Shown here one piece after another: positions 54,564 to 64,000 of a stretch of DNA of 64,000 nt (positions within the stretch are counted from its first letter, which is position 1; each line of letters opens with the position of its first letter). Under the pieces are notes generated by a model. It worked only from the letters and a program-made list of their open reading frames with translations, was not told the DNA's origin and searched no databases. A program made the translations under genes and the position numbers. This DNA comes from Orobanche coerulescens (lineage: Eukaryota; Streptophyta; Magnoliopsida; Lamiales; Orobanchaceae), in the NCBI GenBank assembly GCA_033398695.1, contig CM065802.1, forward strand, positions 146,182,096-146,246,095. Reading direction: 5' to 3'.

Positions 54564-56818
54564 TGTAATGCCCCAAATTAAACCGGATGCTACAGTGCCG
54601 TGAATCACGTGTGGGACCCACAAGGCGAGTTTTAAAAGAGGTTTTAAAAACAATCTAATCAACAAGTAGTTTGCGGAAAATGTTCTATTGAAAGCGTTCG
54701 TGCAACCAAAATACAAAAGGTATTAATGTCCATTCATACGGTTATTACACAACATGGATTATTCAAATTTAGTTTAAGAATATTAACAAGTCTTCTCCCC
54801 AACACTGCTCAAGCCTGACCGGAACCTTCGGGAGTGTCCTGCACATATTCAAAAAATTTGCCTGACACAACGTATCGTGTCAGTCAAGCCAGGTCAGACA
54901 AATCGAACAAAATTTCATTTAAAGAATCAGATAAATTCAGAAAACAAGGTTATCACTGAATATTCAACGTCGTTTCTTTTATCAGCACATAACTCCCAAG
55001 GTCGCAACCAAGGGTCACGGAAGTATCTGCACAGGAATACTCCGGATGTGGGTACCATTCAGGTTTTATCCCTCAACACAGTTCCGTAAGATATATCAAC
55101 AGATAAACTCCCAAGGCCGCAGCCAAGGATCACGGAAGTATCTACACAGGAATACTCTGGACGTGATAGATAAGACGAGCACCATTTCATAGAAAATAAC
55201 ACATACAATATTCTGAAAATTTAAGATTTAAGGTCCGAGCAAGATTCACTTGCCTCAAATACGACAAGAGTTAATCCCTTGATAACACAACGACCCGAAC
55301 GACCACAACCGAAAGCTTAACCTATCACATATTCATCGATTAACATCTCATGGTAAAAATGATGATTAATGGCAATTGCCCCCATCCCATTAGGATCTAA
55401 ACTGGGTTGTTCACGTCGCCAAAATCGAAATTCTCTATTTTGACTGTAATGCATACCATTAAGTTCCTCGGTTCAATGTTCTAATACAATATTCATATGT
55501 TGTGATTATGGCTCAAAACCACCGTAGTTACATCACTAATTTTAGTTTAAATTACTAGAATGGAATGATTAAGCACTAATTCCCCGAAGTCCTAACATGT
55601 TTGAATACCTATCCGAATTGATAGTCATTAGTTAGTTCTTCAAGGAATTATTAACGTTTCTACGATATGGTAATAGGATTATAATTGAAATCTTCAACAT
55701 GATGATTCTAAGGTGTTGGTGATTAACAATTCGGTTATGAGTTCCCATCCAACTACGAGTACTACCATCATCCATTCCATTTACTAGCTAGATAGGCATC
55801 GATTAACAATTTGTGATAGTTTTCACCGTTGCGATCATTATCGAAAGTTCTAAACTACCCAGGGCATCCGAAATTTAGTATGACTCGTATAACAACACGA
55901 AAATGAGTTCAATATTCGATAAACTTACCTTAATCGACAAAAGAGGATGAAGAACGACTAAGGACGACAAAGAATGAGAGGGTAGCACCTTCAAAACCTC
56001 CTCCGGAGCTTGATCAACTCACTCCAACCGGATAACACTTTATTAGGGAAGCTAGAATCGACTTAGGGAAGGTATACGATGGTATACAAGAGTAAGGGAT
56101 GAGTTTTGGGTCGAAAGAAATGAAAAGGAGGGTGTCCTTTTATAAATCCGGAATGGGTTTACGTACGTTAGGCATGAAGCTTTACGTATGTAAGTCATGT
56201 TACGTACGTTATCCTAGAAAGCTTAACGTACGTAAGGAAAACTCAGAACTAACTAGACTAAATCACACACATTGTTACGTACGTAACGAAAGTCTGCTTA
56301 CCTACGTAACACCCGCTGACTTGCCTGCCGCTATCCGAAAGTTGGTCTGACAATGCACCATCCGACGAAGATTCCCTATCCGAAGACCGAAGACCGCGTT
56401 ACGTACGTAAGGTATTATCTTTAGCGTATGTAATGAAACACTCTTAGCATACGTAATACATAGCTGTTAACGTACGTAAGGTTCAGTTTGTTCACTAAGT
56501 TATAATCACATTGATTCCTTATAATGCGACTCCCTCTCAATCTCGTTGAGAAATCTCTCGGGGAACAAGACATTGGCCACCGTCATATTCGCACCGATAA
56601 TTACCCAACGACATCAAGGTATGTCACCGAAAAATCATCAATTATCATACAATCACATTACAAGAATAACAGGCGCGGACAAGCTTTATTCATGATAATA
56701 CAGTACGAACATATCATTCAAAATACATTTATCGTGACGGAGTACATTTATTTATTACATAGGTGAAATAGAAATGATCGCTCAACGTGAAACAGCATGT
56801 AATACTGGTTGTATTACG
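54564..56818 (-). repeat. gypsy-3 5' LTR (right copy)
   Basis: Minus-strand start is C-GTAATAC: the terminal base pair at 56818 is G on the plus strand (TTACG), where the other LTR has TTACA. The other end is TGTAATGCCCC at 54564. Array 56159-56479, TATA about 56138-56147, candidate intron 55928-54839. Confidence 0.92.
54839..55928 (-). other. Candidate intron inside gypsy-3 5' LTR
   Basis: Minus strand: ATTAAG|GTAAGT is a consensus plant donor about 215 bp after TATA. The 3' side has GACTGAC, then TGACAC-loop-GTGTCA, then TTTTTTGAATATGTGCAG (54839). The order branch-like site, hairpin, acceptor is the same as in gypsy-1 and gypsy-2, although the sequence is different. Confidence 0.5.
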
Positions 56819-56823
56819 GCGAA

Positions 56824-57500
56824 TATATGAGCACCGAATTCGATGAGTTCTTAAAAAGCTGGGAATAGTGTCACAGTTCACTCCTCCAACTACTCCACCA
56901 TTAAATGGTGTGCTAGGAAGTAGGAACCGAACCTTGTTGGACATGGTTCGAAGCACTTTAGTCGGACCAAGGTGGTGAGTATATGAGAATAGAGTTTGAC
57001 GAGTTCCGAAAGGAACACGGAATTGTGTCACAACATACACCTCCAGGTACTCCTCAATTAAATGGTGTGTCGAAAAGGAGGAACCAAACCTTGTTGGACC
57101 TGGTTCGTTCCATGATTAGCTACACCAACATGCCAATTTACCTGTGGGGATATGCACTTACTTCTACATATATCTTAAATAGATGTCCTTCTAAATCCGT
57201 TCCTAAGACTCCACATGAGATGTGGGAAGGCAGGAAACCAAGTCTAAATCATATTAGGATTTGGTGATGCCCCACCCTTGTCAAGAAGACTAAGGTGGAG
57301 AATTTGGAAGCTAGGCATGTGAAGGGGCGTTTAACTGGATTCCCATATGGGACAATGTGTTATCTAATTACTTTGCAACCACACTTCCTAGAAGATTAAT
57401 TCATTCAGGAAGGTGGAGCAGGTAGAAGTATTTATTTGGAAGAATATAATGAAACTCTTCAGGAGATAACTATGCAATAAGTTGGAACCGAACCTTCTAA
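56824..57500 (+). pseudogene. copia-4 integrase C-half
   Basis: Resumes right after the gypsy-3 target copy: YMSTEFDEF, then a decayed pass of the NGV-ER-RNRTLLD motif near 56900, then a second, better copy of the same region at 56960-57100 (RIEFDEFRKEHGIVSQHTPP, NGVSKRRNQTLLDLVRSMIS). So about 110 bp of integrase occurs twice with divergence (56824-56955 and 56960-57110). The connector (PSKSVPKTPHEMWEGRKPSL) follows. Confidence 0.8.
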
Positions 57501-59194
57501 AACACAAGTACAACCACCTCGCAGGTCTAGTAGGGTGTCTCAATTACCTGACAGGTATGACTTTATGCACCTGGAGGAACTGGGTCTCCATGAGGTTCCA
57601 AGTGATAGCCAAGAGACCGACCCCACGACCTATACCCAAGTGATGGTGGATGTGGACTCCCAAAATGATAGGAAGCTTTGGAAGATCCGATAGACTCGAT
57701 GCATGCCAATCAGGTGCGGACTCTGATAGACCACCCCAAGGGCATAATGCCTGTTGGGAACAAGTGGATCTACAAGAGGAGAACTGATGGGAATCGCAAT
57801 GTTGACACCTAGAAGGCCAGACTTGTGGCAAAGGTTATACCCCAAAGGAAGGGATCCATTAATACGATACCTTCTCTCCCGTAGCTATGATCAAGTCTAT
57901 TCGCATGATGCTTGCTATAGCTGCCTTCTACGATTATGAGATATGGCATATGGACGTAAAGACGGATTTCTTTAATGGATTTCTCAAGAAAGAGATCTAT
58001 ATGGAGCAGCCTAAAGGGTTTGTGCCTAAGGTCTATATTCATAAAATTTGCAAGCTTCAACGTTCAATTTATAGATTGAAGTAGGCTCCGTGGAGTTGGA
58101 ACCTTTGTTTTGACGAGGCAGTCAAAGAGTTTGACTTCGTGCACAATGCAGATAAACCTTGTGTATACAAGAGGGTTAGTCGGAGCAAGGTCGCATTCTT
58201 AGTACTATATGTAGATGATATTCTACTAATAGGAAATGATGTGGGAATGCTCTGTTCTGTGAAAGCTTGGCTTTCGAGTAAGTTCTGTATGAAGGACTTG
58301 GGAGAAGCTACTTATATTCTTGTAATTTGGCTTTACCGGGATAGAGCGAAGACAATGATAGGTCTTTCCAAAGCCCTCTATATAGATAAAATCTTAAAGA
58401 GGTTAAAAATGGATGAATCTAAAAGAGGGTTCCTTCTAATGCGACATGGAATAAAACTCACCTTGAAAATGTGTCCTCAAAATGAGGAACTACGAAAGGA
58501 AATGAGTACTATACCATATGCTTCGGCCGTGGGTAGCCTTATGTATGCTATGCTGTGTACGAGACCTGACATTGCAGTTGTTGTGAGCGTGGTAAGTAGG
58601 TTTCAGGCAAACCCAGGAAAGAAACATTGGACCACCGTAAAGAACGTTCTCAAGTACTTACGAAGGACTAGAGATCTGGTTCTAATGTATGGTGGTGGAG
58701 AATTGAATGTGACGGGCTTCACTGATTCAGACTTCCATGGACAGAAAGACGACTCGATGTCTACTTCTGGCTACATATATACTCTTAATGGAGGAGCAAT
58801 ATCTTGGTAAAGCGCCAAGCAAAGCACAACTACTGATTCCACCTGTCAGGCTGAGTATCAAGCGGTCTCGAAGGCCTCTAAGGAAGGGTTTTGGATTAAG
58901 AAGTTTCTAGGCGAACTTCAAGTGATTCTATGTGCTGAGCTGCCTTTTCCACTTTTACGCGACAACAACGGAGCTATAGCGCAGGCTAAGGAGCTAAGGT
59001 TTCGCAACAGTATAAAATATATTGAGATAAAGTATCATCTCTTGAGAGAATTTATTCGCAAAGGATTCATTGTATTGCATAGAGTAGCATTAGAGGACAA
59101 CGTCGCTGATCCACTAACCAAGCAACTTTCTCAGATAAGCTTGAAGCGTCATCTGGATAACATAGGTATTAGATACCATAGTGTATGGAATTGA
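57501..59194 (+). pseudogene. copia-4 reverse transcriptase and RNase H
   Basis: Linker (RRSSRVSQLPDRYD, about 57517), then polymerase blocks: IWHMDVKTDFFNGFLKKEIY (57941), LYVDDILLIGND (58207) with the catalytic YVDD intact, MKDLGEATYIL, PYASAVGSLMYAMLCTRPDI. RNase H has FTDSDF, CQAEYQAVSKASKEGFWIKK, RDNNGAIAQAKE and ADPLTKQLS. Stops: TAG near 58082, TAA at 58808; shifts near 57680-57880. From 58139 to 58810 it is open. Confidence 0.88.
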
Positions 59195-59209
59195 GTCCAA
59201 GTGGTAGAT

Positions 59210-60706
59210 TGTTAGGAGTATGCCCTCGAATGCCACTCAGAGGATGTGAGAGTGAGGGCATTGTACTTATTATTATGTAAATTATCATCAGAAAGCAATT
59301 GTATGTTTCTTTATTTACTGGTAGTCACTGGCATTCCTAACTCGTAAATATATATACAGAAACTAGTCCGTGTATTTGAAAGCAAATATTCCACTCCCTA
59401 TGTAAGGGTTTATGGCTCAAATACTTAATCATTTGCGAGTTGGTGAAGCTTGATTAGGCGTTAAGTTTATGTGAAGACTTGTATGATATGTTCTTTGACT
59501 TGGAGAGTACCTGTCGTCACTAATGGTTAGTGGGAGCACAAATTATATGCATGCCGATGAGACTAGTATACTCGAACCGACTCATCCTCGATTCGTCACA
59601 CAGATTTCACTCTGGCACAGTCAATGATGGAATCCAAAGGTTGTGATAGCTCTTCGCAAACATTCGACTTGAGGATTTAGTAGGGATGTGCTCTTGACGT
59701 TAAGATTTTCATTAGAGTAGTTCGACCTAGAAAACTGGAAGGTGGGGCTCAACCTCGATACGCATCTTGACGGGCAAGCAACAAGTTCTACTGAATACCG
59801 AGATATGATTCTTTACCATGTAAGTGAACAGGTGTATGTCCTATGTCATTATTGGCAAATGAGATCATAAGTCTTTGACCAAAGCATTGAAACTACTTGT
59901 ATTAGATATACGATAACTCAATGATCTCGATTTGCATTAACTCATGCATAGTGTCAAGTACAGATATGATTTGACTGACCATGACCGTGTAATTTGATTG
60001 GGATATTTGAGATAAGGGTTTATATGTATACTGGTATTCACGACACAAAGATTTTGGAATGATCTCCAATCATTCGTTCTCAGTTAGGTTACAGTGTAAG
60101 CCGCGGGACTCGCTAGGTGGTGCTATCACTTTTTGGTTTCTCCCATTGCTAACTGAGATGGACCTACCGAGCCGCGCATTAGGATAGACGACGAAATAAA
60201 TCGAGTTTATTCCCTCTTTATAAATATTAGATATTGGATATTCAATTTATTGGACAATAGATGTCTAATTAATTTTGGGACATTGGATGTCTTAATTAAT
60301 TTATTGGATAAATTAATTTATGGTTTAATGAATTAAATAAATTACTGGGTAATTAATTCAGTTCATATATATAATTATTTCTTGGAGAAATTAAGTATAT
60401 TATTTTGTATTTGATATAATTAATTAATTGGATGAATTAATTAATATAAATACATTAAGACGGAATAGAGTGTATCTATCGAATTGAACACAAGTGAGTC
60501 CGAAATGAAACGAACTCTTCCGTATGCTTATAAAGCCTCCTCACCCCCTTGGTCTTCACTTGGACTAGTCTTCCACATTAATCGGTGGAAGACCAAGGAC
60601 TTAGATGTAGAGAATTATTCTTGTGAAGAATAATTAAAAGGGGAGAGTAGACTTTGACTAAGACTGGGAATGATGAAAGCAAATCAAAAAAGGAAAACTT
60701 AGCTCC
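59210..60706 (+). repeat. 3' LTR of copia-4
   Basis: Starts TGTTAGGAGTATGCCCTCG after AAGTGGTAGAT. Similar to the 33819 LTR in blocks across about 1 kb. AT-rich 60220-60460; TATAAAG at 60529-60535. The true right end is unclear; the ending expected from the 5' copy (ACCGAATCCA) is not seen before the Ale LTR at 60707. Confidence 0.65.
60548..60597. repeat. Inverted repeat (hairpin) after the copia-4 LTR TATA box
   Basis: CTTGGTCTTC (60548-60557) pairs with GAAGACCAAG (60588-60597), and CTTCCAC with GTGGAAG inside the same stretch. It lies about 20 bp after TATAAAG, so it would be at the very start of an LTR transcript. Confidence 0.8.
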
Positions 60707-60923
60707 TGTTGTAAAATTGAAATATTATAGAGAGAGAATTTAGAGAGAGAATAGAGAATGATTCTCAGGTATATTTTTTTATTAATAACTGAAGCTCTAT
60801 TTATAGGAAAACTTCAGATGGCATAATCGTAATTACATTATTACATCAGGGGCATAATAGTCATTCACACTATATAAAAACAAAGGGGTAATTGAAATGT
60901 CACTTTCGCGATATATTATAACA
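60707..60923 (-). repeat. Short copia LTR (Ale/Retrofit-like), minus strand
   Basis: 217 bp. On the minus strand it starts TGTTATAATATATCGCG and ends TTTTACAACA, with a TATA box (CCTATAAATAGAGC) near 60800. CAAGGGGGAG lies just outside (60924-60933) as the polypurine tract. Length and tract fit Ale/Retrofit elements. Confidence 0.8.
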
Positions 60924-61973
60924 CTCCCCCTTGAATGACTATTTACATAACTATCTGTTGAACTAGTTTGAAGAAAAACCCAATGGGAGAAAAACTTTCA
61001 AACTGTTTGTATTGGAGCTTGTGGCAATCATATCATGTTGCATCATAATGTTGGTAGGAAATCTCAATTGGATAAAACTTCAACAATCTGTAATCTCGTA
61101 AATTTGCTCCCCCTTATCTTGATAATTCTTGTATGAGTATTCTTGTGCCGTCTCAGTAAAACCTCGTGGGACAAAAACTGAGTGAATCTGTCATGTATAT
61201 CATTCGTTGTTGGGAGTATCCATGTGTTGCCTCATTAAAACCTGGTCAAGAAAACCCAGTGGGAAAAACTTGATCGAAAGAAAAAGCGTACAACTACTCC
61301 TATTTTCAAGCTTTGAGGAATAATCTTGATCTTTGTAGTGTTCCTCATTATGTCATGAATATGCCTCGTTAAAACCTTATTAGGAAAAACCCAATGAGAA
61401 AAATCCTAATTAAGGGAAAAGAGTACATTATTCATACTAATACGTCATTCCAGTTGCCTCGTTAAAAACCTTGCTAGGAAAACCCAATGGGACAAAACCT
61501 CAGTCAAGGGAAAAAGAGTGCAACGCGTATTTTATAAATTTGCCCCAGGCATTTCAATAATCCTCCGAGTATCATCTTCAGTGCAGTTTGTAATATCGAA
61601 CTCATATTTATTGCAATATATTCCAAATTTCTTTTGGAGATTCCATATTTGTTCTGATTAGGCTGCCTCGTTAAAAACCTTGCTGGGAAAACCTAGTAGG
61701 ATAAAACCTCAGTCAAGGAAAAGAGTACAGCATATAATTTTCATTCACAACGTTTTATTTTGAGTGATTGCATGCACTAATAATATGTTCAAAACTCCTT
61801 ACGTGTCACTTTCAGTAAGCCCATATGTTTCATTTTATTATAAGGGCGTATATTTCAATTTCAATGGATTTCAATATCCTCATTTTCACAAATCATGGAT
61901 TTTAATATCCTCATTTCCAATATCCATATTTCACAGTCATGGATATCCTCATATCATTTATCGATATCCTTTT
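60924..61973 (-). other. 3' noncoding part of the Ale-like element with diverged repeats
   Basis: Polypurine tract at 60924-60934. Upstream (rising coordinates), about six diverged units of a 60-75 bp repeat carry GCCTCGTTAAAA-CCTTG...AAAACCCAATGGGA...CAAGG (near 60970, 61145, 61213, 61362, 61454 and 61664). The CCTTG/CAAGG and CCCA/TGGG words can pair within each unit. No pol coding is reached before LTR-D at 61974; the rest of the element should lie right of the window. Confidence 0.7.
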
Positions 61974-62217
61974 TGTAATACCCGCATTTTTCTTTTCCTT
62001 GTATTTTCATTTTCGGTGTATTTCTCGATTGTAGCGACCCTCGTGTATCTTTCAGTGTATCTTTCCCGTCATCTATTGATCTGAGACTCGTTATTGTTGT
62101 GCGGAACTGCTGTTTCGTGGTTGCCGCGGATCCATTCTATGTTTTGATGCACTTTGAGGTGTTCCGTTTGATGTTTCGTTCATATTCCGGTGTTGTGAAC
62201 CGTTTATATTCTGTATC

Positions 62218-62742
62218 TAGCGCACGCTAAATTTCCTGCATAGCGCACGCTAGAGGTCCCTTAGTAGCGCACGCTACGTTTACTTCGTAGCGCGCGCTAG
62301 CGAATTAGCCCTAGGAGTGGCAGTGCTGTTTCCAACCCTCTGGACTGGCGGATTAGCGTACGCTACATAGTCTAGCGCACACTAATGTCGGGGGCTAGCG
62401 CACGCTGATATTTCCAGGTAACGTGCGCTACCGTGAGTGTCCAGTACTGGACAGTTTACTACTGAACTCGGTCAGGTGCCAGTTAGCGCACGCTACGCTT
62501 GTATGGTAGCGCACGCTAACGGTTCAGGTGAGTTTTGGGCAGTTAGCTTCTGGACTCGGCTGATGTCCAGGTGGCGCACGCTATTGGTCGATAGCGCGCG
62601 CTACCGTGTGGTTATTAGCGCACGCTATGTTTCGGGTAGCGCACGCTAACGGCCAGAAATCGCTCTTGGTGGGGCCTTCATTTGTATGGATTGGAATTTT
62701 ATCCGTTAGCGCACGCTAACCTTGAGGATTAGCGCGCGCTAA
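62218..62742 (+). repeat. GC-flavour palindrome array of LTR-D
   Basis: About 16 copies of TAGCGCACGCTA and variants (TAGCGCGCGCTA, TAGCGTACGCTA, TAACGTGCGCTA, TAGCGCACACTA), ending 12 bp before TATA. Confidence 0.95.
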
Positions 62743-62754
62743 CACTCCTGTTTG

Positions 62755-62760
62755 TATAAA
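62755..62760 (+). promoter_or_regulatory. TATA box of LTR-D
   Basis: GTATAAACCGGGG after the array; a pyrimidine-rich leader (TTTCTTCCTCTCTC) starts about 40 bp later. Confidence 0.7.
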
Positions 62761-63370
62761 CCGGGGAGTTGACCGAGATAAACATAATTTCTCATTTCTT
62801 CCTCTCTCATGGCGAAGGCGATTCCGGGGCGATTTCCTTGGCGATTTCTTCCTCCAATCATCTCATCCAACATCTTTCTTGAGTTCTTGGAGTATTATAA
62901 CAACATCAACACGAATCTTTCATCCTAATCCACGGTAAATCTCTTAGAACCCTACTTTTGGATAATTTGGGGTTTTGGGATTTTCTTAGATCCGTTCCGT
63001 TTTGTTGGTGGATTCATGATGAATATGATTAATCTTGTTGGTATAATTAGTTTTCCTACGGATTCATGGTATATTTTCATGGTTTTGCGAAATCGAGAGG
63101 GTTTGGTTGTGGTCCGCCCTCGTTGTTATTTTTGTACGAATATACATGAATCGTAGGCGGGTTTTCGGGTGTATTCCATTTCCGTAATCGTTTAGGAGTG
63201 GTTGTGATTGTGTTATTCGAATCGTTAGGTTCGTTCGTCGGTTCCTCGCGGTCGTGCTTGATTCTTCCGTTCCGTTCGTGTCACCGTCTATTAATCGAGG
63301 CAAGTACCCTTATGAACTTACAATCTTGACATAGTAGCATTGTATGAGAAATGGTGTGTGTGTGTATGCT

Positions 63371-63500
63371 CACTACGGGTTAGATCCGACGGGGTCTCGG
63401 TAGGGGTCCACAGAGACGTGGATCGACGAGCTTTCTTTTAACCACTACGGGTTAGATCCGACGGGGTCTCGGTAGGGGTCCACAGAGACGTGGATCGACG
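63371..63500 (+). repeat. 58-bp identical repeat, two copies, in LTR-D
   Basis: Copies at 63371-63428 and 63443-63500, identical, 72-bp period. Each contains GATCCGACG and CGTGGATCG (inverted partners), so each could fold as a hairpin, like the GATC-type units of gypsy-1 and the GACAC units of gypsy-2 at the same place in their LTRs. Confidence 0.92.
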
Positions 63501-64000
63501 GTTAATTGTGGTGCATTTTACAAATGTGATTCGTTTATGGCATTTCCGGAAATGAATGTTTTGGAACTATGTTTTCGTGATATCGTGCATTGACTATATG
63601 TGTAAGATGTAAGTTGTTCATTTGGTTACTTGTACTGGCGTAATTGCTAACCCCTCTGGGGACCCATTTTGGGGAAATTCGTTTTATGAATTTGGTCGTC
63701 GGGTTAATCGAGACGAGGTATTTGGACGATTACGGATGATGGCCGTGCGTGATGATTGTGCACGAGTGATGTCTTAGTGTCTTCTATCTTTTTATCTTTC
63801 GTGGTTTTGTTTGAACTAATAGAAGTACTCGAGTACTTAAAAATTTTTACTCGTCTGGATTGTATTGTTGTTTATCATGTTTGTGTCGGATTACGGTGTT
63901 ATGTTGACCGGTTGAACCGGGTGGATTATTTTGTTGGGCGTCTTTATGACGAGGTATTTTTTTTCTGTTGTTTCTGTGAGTCGATGAGTATGATGCTTGT

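Larger units (their letters stand above)
47415..56818 (-). mobile_element. gypsy-3: Ty3-gypsy Tekay/Del-like element, minus strand, TSD GCGAA
   Basis: Left LTR 47415-49678 (2264 bp) and right LTR 54564-56818 (2255 bp) flank 4885 bp of minus-strand coding. GCGAA repeats at 47410-47414 and 56819-56823, and the host integrase reading resumes after it. All pol domains are present in chromovirus order with a chromodomain-like tail. Breaks are mainly single stops in one long frame, several of them CAG or CAA (Gln) to stop, plus two gag shifts. The LTR backbone is related to LTR-A, but its array is the AT flavour. Confidence 0.94.
33819..60706 (+). mobile_element. copia-4: decayed Tork-like copia element with gypsy-2 and gypsy-3 nested inside
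   Basis: LTR from 33819 (TGTTAGGATTATGCCC) is interrupted by gypsy-2 and ends AATCCA at 44125, four bases before TGGTATCAGAG (primer site). Leader, gag, protease and half of integrase follow to 47414; gypsy-3 intervenes; integrase, reverse transcriptase and RNase H resume at 56824 and run to 59194; a 3' LTR starts at 59210 (TGTTAGGAGTATGCCC). Without nested elements it is about 8.7 kb. The two LTRs are only roughly 70-75% alike by eye, so they may be very old or come from two related copies joined by recombination. Confidence 0.65.
61974..64000 (+). mobile_element. Gypsy LTR (LTR-D), runs off the window
   Basis: Starts TGTAATACCCGCATTTTTC. GC-flavour array 62218-62742, TATAAA 62755-62760, donor CACG|GTAAAT at 62935, a 58-bp hairpin repeat twice, and ACTTGTACTGG...GCTAACCCC-TCT-GGGG (63651-63661). 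The same order of parts as gypsy-1 and gypsy-2 identifies it as another Tekay/Del-like LTR. It is inserted in the Ale-like element. Left flank CTTTT; the right target copy is not visible. Confidence 0.87.

Noticed and set aside
62437..63303. Short frames in LTR-D
   Set aside because: Array and leader sequence, no domain, no start context.

Overview
The window is repeat-rich nuclear DNA of a flowering plant, probably a eudicot. It is almost entirely LTR retrotransposons inserted into one another. The plant call rests on a SIRE/Maximus-type copia element with an extra 3' ORF, Tekay/Del-type Ty3-gypsy elements with a chromodomain-like pol C-terminus, tRNA-Met primer sites, an Emigrant/pogo-like MITE and long AT-rich LTRs. 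I see no convincing host gene. The one tidy reading frame that is not obviously retroviral is 27393-27821 (+), an acidic protein of unknown function. Nearly all coding regions carry stops or frameshifts and are annotated as pseudogenes.

Layout. (1) 1-8536: 3' part of a SIRE-like copia element; a solo LTR (LTR-A, 792-3264, TSD GGTGC) splits its integrase; an extra ORF (5889-7087) and a 3' LTR (7489-8536) follow pol. (2) 8901-14125: 5'-truncated, decayed copia element (copia-2) with a 3' LTR; next to it a minus-strand copia RNase H scrap and a 174-bp pogo-like MITE with TA target duplication. (3) 14980-15753: broken Pro/Thr-rich ORF ending in (AG)n, then LTR-like sequence (LTR-E). (4) 17357-26884: gypsy-1, complete in layout, TSD GTATA. 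(5) 26885-33818: small ORFs, a gag scrap cut by a truncated LTR (LTR-C), a 57-bp tandem repeat and a copia-3 fragment. (6) 33819-about 60706: a decayed copia element (copia-4) holding two nested gypsy elements: gypsy-2 in its 5' LTR (35448-44109, TSD TTAAT, gag only) and gypsy-3 in its integrase (47415-56818, minus strand, TSD GCGAA). (7) 60707-64000: minus-strand Ale/Retrofit-like copia LTR and 3' leader, cut by another long LTR (LTR-D) that runs off the window.

Two signals go beyond ordinary transposon annotation. First, LTRs of otherwise unrelated elements (copia SIRE and several gypsy families) carry dense arrays of a 12-bp palindrome of the form TARCGYRCGYTA, in a GC flavour (TAGCGCACGCTA) or an AT flavour (TTACGTACGTAA). 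The main array always lies directly upstream of a TATA box. The SIRE element repeats the design internally, just before its extra ORF. Second, all the long gypsy LTRs share what looks like an intron inside the LTR: a donor (AG|GT) about 170-220 bp after the TATA box, tandem hairpin repeats, and in most of them a branch-point-like CTAAC/CTGAC followed by a GC-rich hairpin and a CAG acceptor, all upstream of the primer site. Together they suggest a shared promoter-plus-splicing module moving or converging among retrotransposons. Function is inference; the sequence layout is directly visible.

Differences between paired LTRs are concentrated at CAG/CTG words (CAG to CGG, CTG to CCG or small indels). 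This suggests base-calling artefacts at CHG-methylated sites, so some of the pol frameshifts may not be real.
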